Shown piece after piece: positions 45,530 through 54,568 of a DNA stretch of 64,000 bases. Numbering within the stretch: position 1 is the first letter of the stretch; each line of letters begins with the position of its first letter. Position numbers and translations under genes: made by a program. This DNA is from Helicobacter felis ATCC 49179. Its GTDB lineage: Bacteria > Campylobacterota > Campylobacteria > Campylobacterales > Helicobacteraceae. A model generated the notes under the pieces. It was given only the letters and a program-made list of their open reading frames with translations. It ran no database searches and was not told the DNA's origin. The stretch spans positions 1,374,311 through 1,438,310 of the forward strand of contig NC_014810.2 in NCBI RefSeq assembly GCF_000200595.1, written 5' to 3'.

Positions 45530-46870
45530 ATGCTCAAGCGCATTTGCAGGCTGGTTTTTACCGGTAGCGTGTCGTTGTGGGGGTTTGATTATCACTTAAG
45601 CGGGGTTGCTGAATCGGTGTCTAAGATCGGTTTTAATCATTCCCCCATCAATTCTTCTAAGGGGATTTACCCTACTGAGAGTTTTGTAACAATCACTATC
45701 AAAGCCCAAGTAGATGCCACTTTATGGCAACATCAAGCGCATAAAATCAAAAGTGGACTAGGGGGAGGATTGGGGGGCATTACTTACGATTCAACCCGTT
45801 ATTTGATCGATCAAAGCACGGGAGAAGTCTATGGTTCTAAAGTATTTTATTACATGGGTCGTTGGTGGGGCTTCTTGGGCAATGCTCCTTGGAAGAGTTC
45901 GGCCGTAGAATCTGATCGGCACGCGCGCCCCTATGTGCTTTATAATGCGTATTTGCGTTATGATTATGGAAAGTCCTTTACTCTCATTGCTGGAAGGTAT
46001 CCAGCTAAAACGACCTTTATGAGCGGGTATACAGAGGGTTTTGAGGTTTCCTATCGTTTTTTAAAGCATTTTCAAGCAAGATGGTTTAGTTCTTTTGGAA
46101 GAGCGTTAGCCGTAGGGGAATTTATTAGGGATTGGTATGCCCCCATCACCACCACTAAGAACGGGCAGGCGATTAATTTAGGCGTCCATGCAATCGGCAT
46201 AGACTACCACACCGATCACTTTGCCTTTTCCCCTCTGCTCTATTTTTCCCCAAATACTTACATCACTCCGGGTTTTAAGTTTCACTATAATAGTAACCCT
46301 AAATTTAAGGGGGTGGGTTTTAAATCTTTAACGCAAGTTGTGGTGATCTTCCCTACCTACAGCCCTCATCTTTATGATACCTACTACAGAGGCACGCGTT
46401 TAGGTTCATGGGGGGCAAGTATTTATGCCCAACAGCGTTTTGATTACAACGAATTTAACTTTGGGGGCGGGTATTATCAAAATGTTGGCAATGCCAATGC
46501 AAAGATTGGCTGGTATGGTGCGCCCATTGGGATTGATTACCGGGACAACAGCGTTTATGGAGGCTTGATAGACAATATGGTTTCGCCCAACGCAGTTACC
46601 GGGTTTATTTTTGGGGGTGGGGTGTATAAGAAACTTTATTGGGGTTTGTTAGGAAAACTCACTTTTTCACCCCGAGCCAATGAGCAAACCGCTTCGCTCA
46701 ATATCGGCTTTAGATGGAGTCGCTTTGTTACAAGTGATGTGCGTCTTGTTTACCATGAAGTGAGCACACATAGAGGTTATCTAGTGGGGAGCAATGCCTA
46801 CAACCCTAATTTCGCCCCCACTCTTCAAAACCGCAGTTTTCTAATGACCTCTCTTAAGGCCCAATTTTAG
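45530..46870 (+). CDS. Hof-family outer membrane protein (array member 3)
   Basis: A 446-residue member lying eight bases after the stop of member 2, so the two are probably co-transcribed. It is the shortest of the array. It has a short signal peptide (ICRLVFTGSVSLWG), the family entry SKIGFNHSPINSSKGIYPTE, AGRYPAKTTFMSGYTEGFEV, FSSFGRALAVGEFIRDWYAP and the C-terminal FLMTSLKAQF. Parts of the C-terminal half (for example the GGGYYQNVGNANAKIG region) are close to member 2, indicating duplication. Its ribosome site is weak, suggesting coupling. Confidence 0.88.
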   Translation: MLKRICRLVFTGSVSLWGFDYHLSGVAESVSKIGFNHSPINSSKGIYPTESFVTITIKAQVDATLWQHQAHKIKSGLGGGLGGITYDSTRYLIDQSTGEVYGSKVFYYMGRWWGFLGNAPWKSSAVESDRHARPYVLYNAYLRYDYGKSFTLIAGRYPAKTTFMSGYTEGFEVSYRFLKHFQARWFSSFGRALAVGEFIRDWYAPITTTKNGQAINLGVHAIGIDYHTDHFAFSPLLYFSPNTYITPGFKFHYNSNPKFKGVGFKSLTQVVVIFPTYSPHLYDTYYRGTRLGSWGASIYAQQRFDYNEFNFGGGYYQNVGNANAKIGWYGAPIGIDYRDNSVYGGLIDNMVSPNAVTGFIFGGGVYKKLYWGLLGKLTFSPRANEQTASLNIGFRWSRFVTSDVRLVYHEVSTHRGYLVGSNAYNPNFAPTLQNRSFLMTSLKAQF

Positions 46871-46990
46871 GTATCTTTTGGTAACATTCATGAAACTTCA
46901 AATCTCTTTGTCTAACTTGTTTATCCGCCTAAAAGGTCTTTTCACTAGGGAATATTTTAGAATGAGAACATCCATTTGAGGAGTTTAGTA

Positions 46991-48475
46991 ATGTATAGGC
47001 GTTTCTTAGGTCTTTGGATACTGAGCTGTCTTTTTCTAAAAGCTTTTGACTATAGTTTTTCAGGTCGCTTGGATACTTTCTCTAAAATTGGTTTCAACCA
47101 TTCGCCCATTAATACTAAGAAAGGCATTTATCCCACAGAGAGTTTTGTAGATGTAGCAGGTTTTGCCCAAATTAAATTAGGTCTATTGCCCAAACACACC
47201 ACAGATCACAAGCTAAGTTTTAGTTTGGGAGGCGAGATAGCGGGGGTTCCCTACGACTCTACGAAATATTTGAAAGATCAGAATGGTCAACTCATTGGTT
47301 CGGATGTCTATAACTTCATCGGGGGTTGGCATGGTTACTTTTTTAACAAGTATTTTGGTCCTGATTATGCTGGGCATGCACAATCTGGCGCATGGAATGC
47401 CCGCCCTTATATTTTGGACACGGCTTATATCGATTACGATTATAAGAATATCTTTGGGTTCAAGTTAGGGCGTTATGAGGCCAATATCAACTTTATGAGT
47501 GGGTCTAATCAGGGTTGGGAGCTTTACTACCGACCTATAAAAAATCTTAGATTGTGGTGGTGGAGCTCTTTTGGGCGGGGCTTGGCGTTTAACTCTTGGA
47601 TTTACCAATTCTATGCCGTTGTGCCCTATCTCAAGCCCGGAGGCACTCGTGCTAATGACAACTCATGGATTAACTACGGCTGGCATGGGATCACTGCCAC
47701 TTACGACTATAAGAATTTAAGTGCAGAGTTCTACTACTACTTTGCCCCTAAAACCTATAACGCTCCGGGTTTCAAATTCACTTATGACACCAATAAAAAT
47801 TTTCAGCAAGTGGGCTTTCGCTCCCAAACTTTGCTGATGGTAACCGTGCCCATTTATTATTCAGGCTGGTATAACCCTAAAACAGGGCTTTACAGCATTT
47901 GGGACAACCCCCAGCACGGCGCGCCCACCGGCAAATACGGCGTAACTTTAAATATCCGCCAAATTTTCCGTTGGAATAAATTTACTTACATTTTGGGACT
48001 TTATAATACCTTTGGCAACTCTGATGCTCTATTGGGTAGCCACACCATGCCTATGGGAAATAACACTTCCTATGTGAATAATATTTATGGGATTGTAGCT
48101 TATGACTTTTGGGACAATATCGGCTATGATGGTCTAGCTGATGCGCTCAGTAATGCCAACACCACAACCATCTATGGCTCAGTGGGCAGTGTGTATAAAA
48201 AGTTTGCTTGGCATATCTTTGGGCGGGTGAGCAATGCCAATAAAGACGCGCAAGGGCACCGGGGGCGTAGCAATGAATATTCAGCTGCGATCAGCTTTGA
48301 CTACGCTTTCACGCCATCCATTCTTGCCCATATCAAGTTTGAGTATTACGGCGTGCAAATCCATCAGGGGTATAAAGTGGGCTATTTTGGACTTCCAAAA
48401 TTTAATCAGCCCGGCTATAACGCCAACTACCAAGATCGCAGCCACATGATGACCAATCTCACCCTGAAATTTTAA
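46991..48475 (+). CDS. Hof-family outer membrane protein (array member 4)
   Basis: A 494-residue member with signal peptide YRRFLGLWILSCLFLKAFD and the family entry SKIGFNHSPINTKKGIYPTE, almost identical there to member 3. I choose the ATG at 46991 with GAGGAG about eight bases upstream; the TTG at 46976 would overlap that site. It has FGRYxxxxxFMSGxxQGWELYYR-like core, then WWWSSFGRGLAFNSWIYQFY and YDTNKNFQQVGFRSQTLL, and it ends RSHMMTNLTLKF. The 120 bases before it may carry a promoter (TAGAAT near 46960). Confidence 0.87.
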   Translation: MYRRFLGLWILSCLFLKAFDYSFSGRLDTFSKIGFNHSPINTKKGIYPTESFVDVAGFAQIKLGLLPKHTTDHKLSFSLGGEIAGVPYDSTKYLKDQNGQLIGSDVYNFIGGWHGYFFNKYFGPDYAGHAQSGAWNARPYILDTAYIDYDYKNIFGFKLGRYEANINFMSGSNQGWELYYRPIKNLRLWWWSSFGRGLAFNSWIYQFYAVVPYLKPGGTRANDNSWINYGWHGITATYDYKNLSAEFYYYFAPKTYNAPGFKFTYDTNKNFQQVGFRSQTLLMVTVPIYYSGWYNPKTGLYSIWDNPQHGAPTGKYGVTLNIRQIFRWNKFTYILGLYNTFGNSDALLGSHTMPMGNNTSYVNNIYGIVAYDFWDNIGYDGLADALSNANTTTIYGSVGSVYKKFAWHIFGRVSNANKDAQGHRGRSNEYSAAISFDYAFTPSILAHIKFEYYGVQIHQGYKVGYFGLPKFNQPGYNANYQDRSHMMTNLTLKF

Positions 48476-48634
48476 AAATTTTGATATGATAAAATACCTA
48501 CAGATAACACTCTTAGCCACTTGTAGGAAATGAAAAACTAAGCCTTTTTTTAAGAAAAAAAATACTAAAATCGATACACTAGATTGGGTGTCAAATCCCC
48601 CATTTATTGCATGATAAAAGGAGAATTTTTTAGT

Positions 48635-50362
48635 ATGGAGAAATCAAAGAAGAGTTACACGCGGAGTTCCAGGATGGGACTTGGCAGGCTCATTCCTGCC
48701 CTTTTTGCCTCCTCATCTTTGGGGCTGTGCGCTTTAGACGCAATAACCTATGAAGTGCATGGCGACTTGATCAACTTCTCTAAGGTGGGTTTTAATAATA
48801 ATCCCATCAACCCGGTCAAGGGGCTTTACCCTACCGGAACCTTTGTAGAGCTCACCGGTAAATTAGAAAGCACCATGCATTTGGGCAAGGGTTGGAGTGT
48901 GAGCATTGGGGGCGCACTAGGAGGCATGCCCTATGATGGCACCCGTTACGATCGCTATTCTAAAAATCTTATACAGGATGCAGCAAGCACTAAAATAACA
49001 CAGGGGCAGTATGCAGGAAAGACATATTTGGAGGTGTGGGAGCAGCAAAAAAACTCCTGTGGTGGTAAATGGGGTTGTGGCTCTATTTTAGATGGTGGAA
49101 AATATGCCAATACGGGAGTTCCTGGAGGCATTGCTGATCCTAGGGGGATAGGTTATATGTTTATGGGTGAGTGGAATGGCTTGTTTCCTAACTACTACCC
49201 CGCTTACGCTTACTCCCCCGGACAATCACGGCCCTATGAAGTTTACAAGGCCAATATTCAGTATAAAAGCGACAAAGTGTGGATGATCTTAGGGCGTTAT
49301 GACACCACACAAGTTGAAGACATCGACTGGTTCTACCAACTCACGCAGGGTTTTTATGGGCTCTTTAAGCTACACTCTAAAGTCAAACTTCAAGTTTTCA
49401 GCTCCTGGGGCCGTGGTATTGCTGATGGGCAATGGATGTTCCCTATCTACCGCGAGAAGCCTTGGGGTGAGCATAAGATCGGCTTGATCTACCAAGTCAA
49501 TAAGCATTTCTCTATCCACCCCCATGTATGGTTCTCCCCACAGGTGTTCACCGCTCCTGAGGTCAAGTTTCACTACGACACCAACCCTGAATTTGCGGGG
49601 AGCGGGTTTAGATCGCAAACTACATTCTATGCCATGTATGTTTACCAGTGGAAAAATGACTATGTTCCGGGTATTGGGCATGTTGGGCGTTATGGGCTAG
49701 CGCGCTATAACACCTGGGATACTTGGGGTCTTTACAGTGGGACCTGTAATGTCGTGAATCGCGCGCAAACAGGTAGTTGTGGCTGGGACGGCTATCAAGG
49801 ACCCGGGGGGGCGACCTTGCTTTTTAAACAACGCTTTGATATCAATAACCACAACACTTCTTTTGGGATTTATCTCAATATCGGTAACCCTAACCCCAAC
49901 ATCGGAACCTATGGTAACCCAGTGGCGATCGATGGTGTGGAACAATGGACTGGAAGTATCTATGGTCTAGGGTTTGCGAGTATCAACAACATCACCGCCG
50001 CTGACGCTGTTACAGTGTATTGGAAAGGCGGGGGTGTTTATGGTAACTTTGATTGGGAGCTAGCCGAACGCTTTACCCACGCTCCACGCACCACAGCGCA
50101 AGCTCTAGCCTTGTATTTGAATTACCAATTTGGTAAGCATGTAAAGGCAGGAATCAAGCTTGAATGGTTCTATGCTGGTATTAATGCGGGTTACAACCCC
50201 GGCGTAGGCTTCTTAAGCAGTTATGGACAACCTTTCAATATGACTACAGGTGTTTTCTCCTCTGACTCTTTTGCGCAAAACTACGCCAATGTGGGCGGTG
50301 TTGGCAAGACGGTTTGGCAAGATCGTAGCCACTTGATGACTCATATTAGTTACAGCTTCTAA
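48635..50362 (+). CDS. Hof-family outer membrane protein (array member 5)
   Basis: The longest array member, 575 residues from the ATG at 48635, chosen because AAAGGAGA lies about ten bases upstream; earlier ATG and GTG-type starts lack a site. It has a signal region LIPALFASSSLGLCALDA and the family entry NFSKVGFNNNPINPVKGLYP. It has large inserts near residues 95-160 (with two Cys in NSCGGKWGCGS) and near 385-400 (CNVVNRAQTGSCGWDG). Both are likely disulfide-bearing surface loops. The core motifs FSSWGRGIADG and YDTNPEFAGSGFRSQT and the C-terminal RSHLMTHISYSF are intact. A hairpin terminator follows the stop. Confidence 0.88.
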   Translation: MEKSKKSYTRSSRMGLGRLIPALFASSSLGLCALDAITYEVHGDLINFSKVGFNNNPINPVKGLYPTGTFVELTGKLESTMHLGKGWSVSIGGALGGMPYDGTRYDRYSKNLIQDAASTKITQGQYAGKTYLEVWEQQKNSCGGKWGCGSILDGGKYANTGVPGGIADPRGIGYMFMGEWNGLFPNYYPAYAYSPGQSRPYEVYKANIQYKSDKVWMILGRYDTTQVEDIDWFYQLTQGFYGLFKLHSKVKLQVFSSWGRGIADGQWMFPIYREKPWGEHKIGLIYQVNKHFSIHPHVWFSPQVFTAPEVKFHYDTNPEFAGSGFRSQTTFYAMYVYQWKNDYVPGIGHVGRYGLARYNTWDTWGLYSGTCNVVNRAQTGSCGWDGYQGPGGATLLFKQRFDINNHNTSFGIYLNIGNPNPNIGTYGNPVAIDGVEQWTGSIYGLGFASINNITAADAVTVYWKGGGVYGNFDWELAERFTHAPRTTAQALALYLNYQFGKHVKAGIKLEWFYAGINAGYNPGVGFLSSYGQPFNMTTGVFSSDSFAQNYANVGGVGKTVWQDRSHLMTHISYSF

Positions 50363-50368
50363 TAAGCC

Positions 50369-50390
50369 GCCCCGTGCTTAAAAACGGGGC
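50369..50390 (+). terminator. Hairpin after array member 5
   Basis: GCCCCGT (50369-50375) pairs perfectly with ACGGGGC (50384-50390) around an eight-base A-rich loop. Only AATTTAG follows, so the T tract is weak and termination may be partial. Confidence 0.6.
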
Positions 50391-50398
50391 AATTTAGC

Positions 50399-50404
50399 TA
50401 TAAT
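50399..50404 (+). promoter_or_regulatory. Predicted -10 box of array member 6
   Basis: TATAAT preceded by TAGC follows the hairpin. A start near 50411 leaves a 17-base leader to AAGGG at 50428-50432, consistent with translation beginning near 50440. Confidence 0.6.
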
Positions 50405-50439
50405 CGCCTCACTGATCCAAATCGATTAAGGGCATTCCC

Positions 50440-51831
50440 ATCACACGCAGACTATTTTTTATTTCTTTGGGCTTTTTATGTGCTTTTCTAGGACACGCCG
50501 CAGCTTTTGACTTGAGCCTGACGGGCAAACTAAGCTCCTTTACCCAAATTGGGTTTAACAATAAAAAATACCAACCCTCTAAATTCATCTACCCCACCGG
50601 TAGCTATACTTCTTTGCTTGCAGAATTAAATGTCAGCATGGATATTTATAAAGGCTTGCGCGCGGAGGTGGGGGCGATGATGGCAGGTTTGCCCTACGAC
50701 TCCACAAGCCATCAAGGTAATAATATCCAACCCGGGCAAGCCGGAGGGCCGGGAGATTATTACGAACATAGTGGGGGGATCTTCTGGGAATATATTGGCT
50801 GGTATGCCGGGCATAGTGGCCAAGATGTGCAAAAACCCCGATACGCGATGGTGCACAACGCCTATTTGAGTTACGACTACAAGGGCATTTTTGGGATCAA
50901 GGGCGGGCGTTACGAACTATCTGATTATGACTGGTTCACCTCTTTTAGTCAGGGCGTAGAAGCTTACGCCAAATACAAAGACACAAAATTCCGCATTCTG
51001 TATTCAGACGCGCGCGCCTCTGCCTCTAGCGACTGGTTTTGGCCCTATGGGCGTTACTACACCAGTGGCCAGCCTCTCATGATTGCCGAAGTGGCTTATA
51101 AAAAAAATCATTGGAAAGTTAACCCCTATTTTTATGCCATCTTTAATAGAATGTATGCCCCCGGGATCAATGTTACTTATGACACTAACCCCAATTTTAG
51201 AGATAAGGGCTTTAGATGGGTGGGGACTTTTGTAGGGCTTTTCCCCTTTTTCCCTCCCTCTGGGCGGGGCTATGACATGATCTTATTTGGGCAAGAAAAG
51301 ATGGGCAAGGCCGCCCAAACTTTAATGTTCCGCTCGCGTTTTTATTACAATAAGTGGCAGTTTGGGGGGAGCATTTATAAGAATATTGGTAATGCCAATG
51401 GGGACATTGGCATTTATGGCGACCCACTCGGTTACAATATGTGGACCAACACGATTTACGATGCCGAAATTAACAACATTGTAGGCGCGGACGCGCTCAA
51501 TGGCTTTTTATATTTTGGCTCACATTACCGGGGGTTTCATTGGAAAGTTTTAGGCCGACTCACAACCTCCCCGCGCGCTGATGAGCAAAGTGTCGCCCTG
51601 TTTTTAAGCTACTTTTTGAGCCGTTATAATTTAGAGTTTGATCTCAAGCTTGAGTATTACAACAATATCACCAAAAAGGGCTATTGTTTTGGCTTTGGCT
51701 TTGTTGGCACGAATCAATGCGGTTCATGGGACCCTGAAACCAATAACTGGGCCCCCCGCCTGCCCCGCAATATTGACTCCAATCGTAGCCATTTGATGTT
51801 CACTCTCACCTATGGGTTTCAACTCTTATAA
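50440..51831 (+). CDS. Hof-family outer membrane protein (array member 6) with probable ATC start
   Basis: A 463-residue family member (454 if started at TTG 50467). The TTG gives a truncated signal peptide without basic residues and has no ribosome site. The in-frame codons upstream complete a classical signal peptide, TRRLFFISLGFLCAFLGHAA, preceded by no ATG, GTG or TTG after the promoter. ATC at 50440 lies seven bases after AAGGG (50428-50432). ATT at 50434 is only one base from it. The core is typical: FTQIGFNNKKYQPSKFIYPT, GGRYELSDYDWFTSFSQGVE, YDTNPNFRDKGFR, DSNRSHLMFTLTYGFQLL. It ends in Leu-Leu. It overlaps the convergent moeA by six bases. Confidence 0.8.
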   Translation: MTRRLFFISLGFLCAFLGHAAAFDLSLTGKLSSFTQIGFNNKKYQPSKFIYPTGSYTSLLAELNVSMDIYKGLRAEVGAMMAGLPYDSTSHQGNNIQPGQAGGPGDYYEHSGGIFWEYIGWYAGHSGQDVQKPRYAMVHNAYLSYDYKGIFGIKGGRYELSDYDWFTSFSQGVEAYAKYKDTKFRILYSDARASASSDWFWPYGRYYTSGQPLMIAEVAYKKNHWKVNPYFYAIFNRMYAPGINVTYDTNPNFRDKGFRWVGTFVGLFPFFPPSGRGYDMILFGQEKMGKAAQTLMFRSRFYYNKWQFGGSIYKNIGNANGDIGIYGDPLGYNMWTNTIYDAEINNIVGADALNGFLYFGSHYRGFHWKVLGRLTTSPRADEQSVALFLSYFLSRYNLEFDLKLEYYNNITKKGYCFGFGFVGTNQCGSWDPETNNWAPRLPRNIDSNRSHLMFTLTYGFQLL

Positions 51832-53034
51832 AAAGCGTTGGTAGAGCAAAACCTCTACCTTATCTTTGACCTCTAAAACGCCCGGGGCAATCAATGCCAG
51901 CGCGTGGCAAGCCCCTAAAGCATCGATCGCTCCCGATCCATAACGCCCCCCCCTGTAGGGCACAAAAACCCCTTTTTCAACGCGCCCTAACACTAAATGC
52001 AGACGCTCACCCTTGAAATATAAGGGTGTGCTTAAAGGCAATTCTAATAGGGTGCTCTGCGCATTCGATCCGGCAAGCTTTTCTAACATGGGCAAAACAA
52101 GGGTTAAACAAGTGAGCATACAGCTCACGGGGTTACCGGGCATACCAAAGACAAAGGTGGGCCTAGGCGTGTTGGCAAAACTTGCTAGCATGATGGGTTT
52201 ACCGGGCTTGAGATTAACCCCATGGTAGTGGATAGTCGCTCCCTTTTGTAGCAACGCGTCTTTGAAGTAATCCTTATCTCCTACGCTCACCCCCGCACTG
52301 CTCACCACAACATCATAATCTTTCCAATTTTCCATCATCTCTTGTTGGGCGTGCAAATCATCTTTAAGCTTGCCGACATGTGTGGCCTCATGCCCATAAC
52401 TTTTAAGCAAAGAAACAAGCATGGGAGCGTTGCTATCATAAATTTGATGATCTTTAGCCTTTGTGCCCAAAGCGACCACTTCATCTCCACTACTAAAGAT
52501 CGCAATTTTAAGAGGTTTAAAAACTCTAACATGCGTGATGCCTTGAGAGGCTAGCAGGGCAATCAACCCAGCGTGAATCCTCTGCCCAGCATGGGCAATC
52601 AGCTCATCTTTGAGAATATCCTCTCCTTGAAGACGGATATTTGCCCCTTTTTTAAACCCTTGTGCAGGGGCTTGGGCGCGCGTATGATTACAAAAATCCA
52701 TTGCCTCAAAAGGCACAACTAAATCTACACCCGCAGGCACTAACGCGCCTGTCATAATCTTAGCGCACTGCCCTTTTTGGACTTCTATCCCCTCCACACT
52801 TTGCCCGGCATAAATGGTATGAGCGATCTCTAAGGGTTTGCCCAAATCCTCACATTTGAGCGCAAAGCCATCCATCGCCGAATTTGTGGCTTTGGGCAGG
52901 GGTTCTAGTGCGGCCACACTTTGGGCCAGCACTCTATTTAAGCTAGATTCTAAGGGGATTTCCTCTTGTTGGGGTGTGCCTTTGACTAAATCCAAACTCA
53001 AGGCAAGCGCCACATTAAAACTTTTAGCAGACAT
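51826..53034 (-). CDS. moeA: Molybdopterin molybdenumtransferase
   Basis: Inserts molybdate into adenylylated molybdopterin to finish the molybdenum cofactor. A 402-residue MoeA with the domain order of the family: NSAMDGFALKCED near residue 48, GANIRLQGEDI near 130, and the catalytic MoCF-binding domain IFSSGDEVVALGT, YDSNAPMLVSLLKSYG and VVSSAGVSVGDKDYFKDAL. The FGMPGNPVSC motif is near 300. A run of eight C (plus strand, 51946-51953) encodes Gly-Gly near the C-terminus. It follows fliR after nine bases, the same pair order as in H. pylori. Confidence 0.93.
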   Translation of the reverse strand: MSAKSFNVALALSLDLVKGTPQQEEIPLESSLNRVLAQSVAALEPLPKATNSAMDGFALKCEDLGKPLEIAHTIYAGQSVEGIEVQKGQCAKIMTGALVPAGVDLVVPFEAMDFCNHTRAQAPAQGFKKGANIRLQGEDILKDELIAHAGQRIHAGLIALLASQGITHVRVFKPLKIAIFSSGDEVVALGTKAKDHQIYDSNAPMLVSLLKSYGHEATHVGKLKDDLHAQQEMMENWKDYDVVVSSAGVSVGDKDYFKDALLQKGATIHYHGVNLKPGKPIMLASFANTPRPTFVFGMPGNPVSCMLTCLTLVLPMLEKLAGSNAQSTLLELPLSTPLYFKGERLHLVLGRVEKGVFVPYRGGRYGSGAIDALGACHALALIAPGVLEVKDKVEVLLYQRFL

Positions 53035-53043
53035 AGGACTCCT

Positions 53044-53811
53044 TTAAAATAAAGTAGAGAGGGTTTGAAAAGCTTGTAACAGCGTGTCTTTAAAGCGGTG
53101 CATCATTGAGCCCAAAATCATGATTAGTCCCATAAGCGCGATAGCAATTTTCAAAGGAAAACCGATCGCCAATAGATTAAATTGAGGGTGGGTTTTCATA
53201 ATCATCCCAAAAACCACATCGCTTAACATAATGATCGCCAAAATGGGAAAAGCCATGCTAAAACCGATACTAAACAAATACGCAAAGGCTTTAACGCTAG
53301 CCTTGACTACATCCGCAGAAAAAACAAAACTCCCCAGAGGCACTTTAGCTAAACTATGTTGCACCCATAAAATAATAAAGTGGTGTATGGAGGTTTGGAG
53401 CATAATTAAAATGGCTAGGAGTAAGACCACCTGCCCTACAATCGCCTTTTGCGCGCCTGAGATGGGATCGTAGGCACTAGCCATCGTCAAACCCATAGAA
53501 AAGCTAATGGTGTCTGTAGCAAAGGCAAGGGTGCTAAAAACAAGGTGTAGGAAAAATGAGGCGCACAGTCCTAAGAGCAATTCTGAAAGCAGGGCGATCA
53601 AAAAACCCTCCGTGTTCAAATGCAGGGGCGCGTGGGGAATGGTGGGGTAAAAAACCAAAGTTAGAAAAAATCCCAACGCACCCCGCACAGAGAGGGGCAC
53701 AAGGTTATTATCAAAAAAAGGAAAAAAAGCTAATACCCCAGCAATGCGCACAAAGAGAAGCCAAAACCCTGTGATATTCTGACCCTGCATCCACACTAAC
53801 CAATCAAGCAT
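53044..53811 (-). CDS. fliR: Flagellar biosynthetic protein FliR
   Basis: A 255-residue inner membrane component of the flagellar type III export gate. It has about six helices, FWLLFVRIAGVLAFFPFFDNNLVP at the N-terminus, and the family GFLIALLSELLLGLCASFFL and SFSMGLTMASAYDPISG segments. It forms the export channel with FliP and FliQ in other bacteria. The next gene downstream, moeA, is unrelated. The gene starts at ATG 53811. Confidence 0.92.
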   Translation of the reverse strand: MLDWLVWMQGQNITGFWLLFVRIAGVLAFFPFFDNNLVPLSVRGALGFFLTLVFYPTIPHAPLHLNTEGFLIALLSELLLGLCASFFLHLVFSTLAFATDTISFSMGLTMASAYDPISGAQKAIVGQVVLLLAILIMLQTSIHHFIILWVQHSLAKVPLGSFVFSADVVKASVKAFAYLFSIGFSMAFPILAIIMLSDVVFGMIMKTHPQFNLLAIGFPLKIAIALMGLIMILGSMMHRFKDTLLQAFQTLSTLF

Positions 53812-53839
53812 GGCGTATTATAGCGCGGAATGCTAGAGT

Positions 53840-54475
53840 TTAACTAATCGCTTGTAGCTCTAAAAGGGCGTTTTTGGGGTCTTGGTGGTTAAAAAGATAA
53901 CTCCCCACCACGAGTAAATTGGCCCCACAAGAAGCTAAAAGGGACGCATTTTGGAGATTAATACCCCCATCTACCTCAAGCACACCTTGATAGTTGGGAA
54001 AACGCTTTTTGAAAGCTTGGAGTTTATCCAATACGAGGGGTAAAAATTTTTGCCCTCCAAATCCCGGATTAACACTCATCAAGAGCACTAAATCTAAATC
54101 TTGAATGATGTAGTCCAAACCCTCTAGGGAAGTGGCTGGATTAAGACTTAAGCCTGCCTTGATTCCCAAACTCTTGATGTAATGCACGCTTCTGTGCAAA
54201 TGTGGGGTATTTTCTATGTGCAGAGTGATAAAAGCAGGCTGTAAATCTTTGTAGAGATCGATAAAAAAGAGGGGATTTTCTACCATTAAATGCACATCTA
54301 AGGGCGTATTATAATATTGTTTTAAATTTTTGAGCACACATGGCCCAAAAGTGAGATTGGGCACAAAATGCCCATCCATCACATCAATATGAAAAAAATC
54401 GGCTTGTTGCAGGGGGTGTAAACTCTCTTGGAGGCGCATAAAATCCGCGCTTAGAAGACTGGGGGCGATTTGCAT
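53840..54475 (-). CDS. rpe: Ribulose-phosphate 3-epimerase
   Basis: Pentose phosphate enzyme interconverting ribulose-5-phosphate and xylulose-5-phosphate. The 211-residue TIM barrel shows PSLLSADFMRLQE at the N-terminus, FHIDVMDGHFVPNLTFGP with metal-binding His and Asp near residue 32, the LMVENP strand, MSVNPGFGGQKF near 140 and EVDGGINLQN near 172. It lies 16 bases downstream of the tRNA gene on the same strand and may be transcribed with it. Confidence 0.94.
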   Translation of the reverse strand: MQIAPSLLSADFMRLQESLHPLQQADFFHIDVMDGHFVPNLTFGPCVLKNLKQYYNTPLDVHLMVENPLFFIDLYKDLQPAFITLHIENTPHLHRSVHYIKSLGIKAGLSLNPATSLEGLDYIIQDLDLVLLMSVNPGFGGQKFLPLVLDKLQAFKKRFPNYQGVLEVDGGINLQNASLLASCGANLLVVGSYLFNHQDPKNALLELQAIS

Positions 54476-54491
54476 TAAAAACCTTGAAGGC

Positions 54492-54568
54492 TGGTGGATT
54501 CTGTAGGACTTGAACCTACGACCAATCGGTTATGAGCCGAGTGCTCTAACCAGCTGAGCTAAGAATCC
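54492..54568 (-). tRNA. tRNA with CAU anticodon (probably Ile2, lysidine type)
   Basis: A 77-nt cloverleaf with encoded CCA. The acceptor stem GGATTCT pairs with AGAATCC, with discriminator A. The D arm is AGCTCAGCTGGTTAGAGC, the anticodon loop CTCATAA and the T arm GTAGGTTCAAGTCCTAC. The CAU anticodon allows elongator Met or Ile2, whose C34 is changed to lysidine by TilS. The variable loop TTGGTCG and the TTCAAGTCC of the T loop resemble bacterial tRNA-Ile2. I favour Ile2 but cannot exclude Met. The end of rodA overlaps the 5' half of this gene by 39 bases. Confidence 0.93.

Noticed and set aside
54492-54568. tRNA read as elongator Met
   Set aside because: The CAU anticodon fits both, but the variable loop and T-loop match the Ile2 pattern better. 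Kept as an alternative only.
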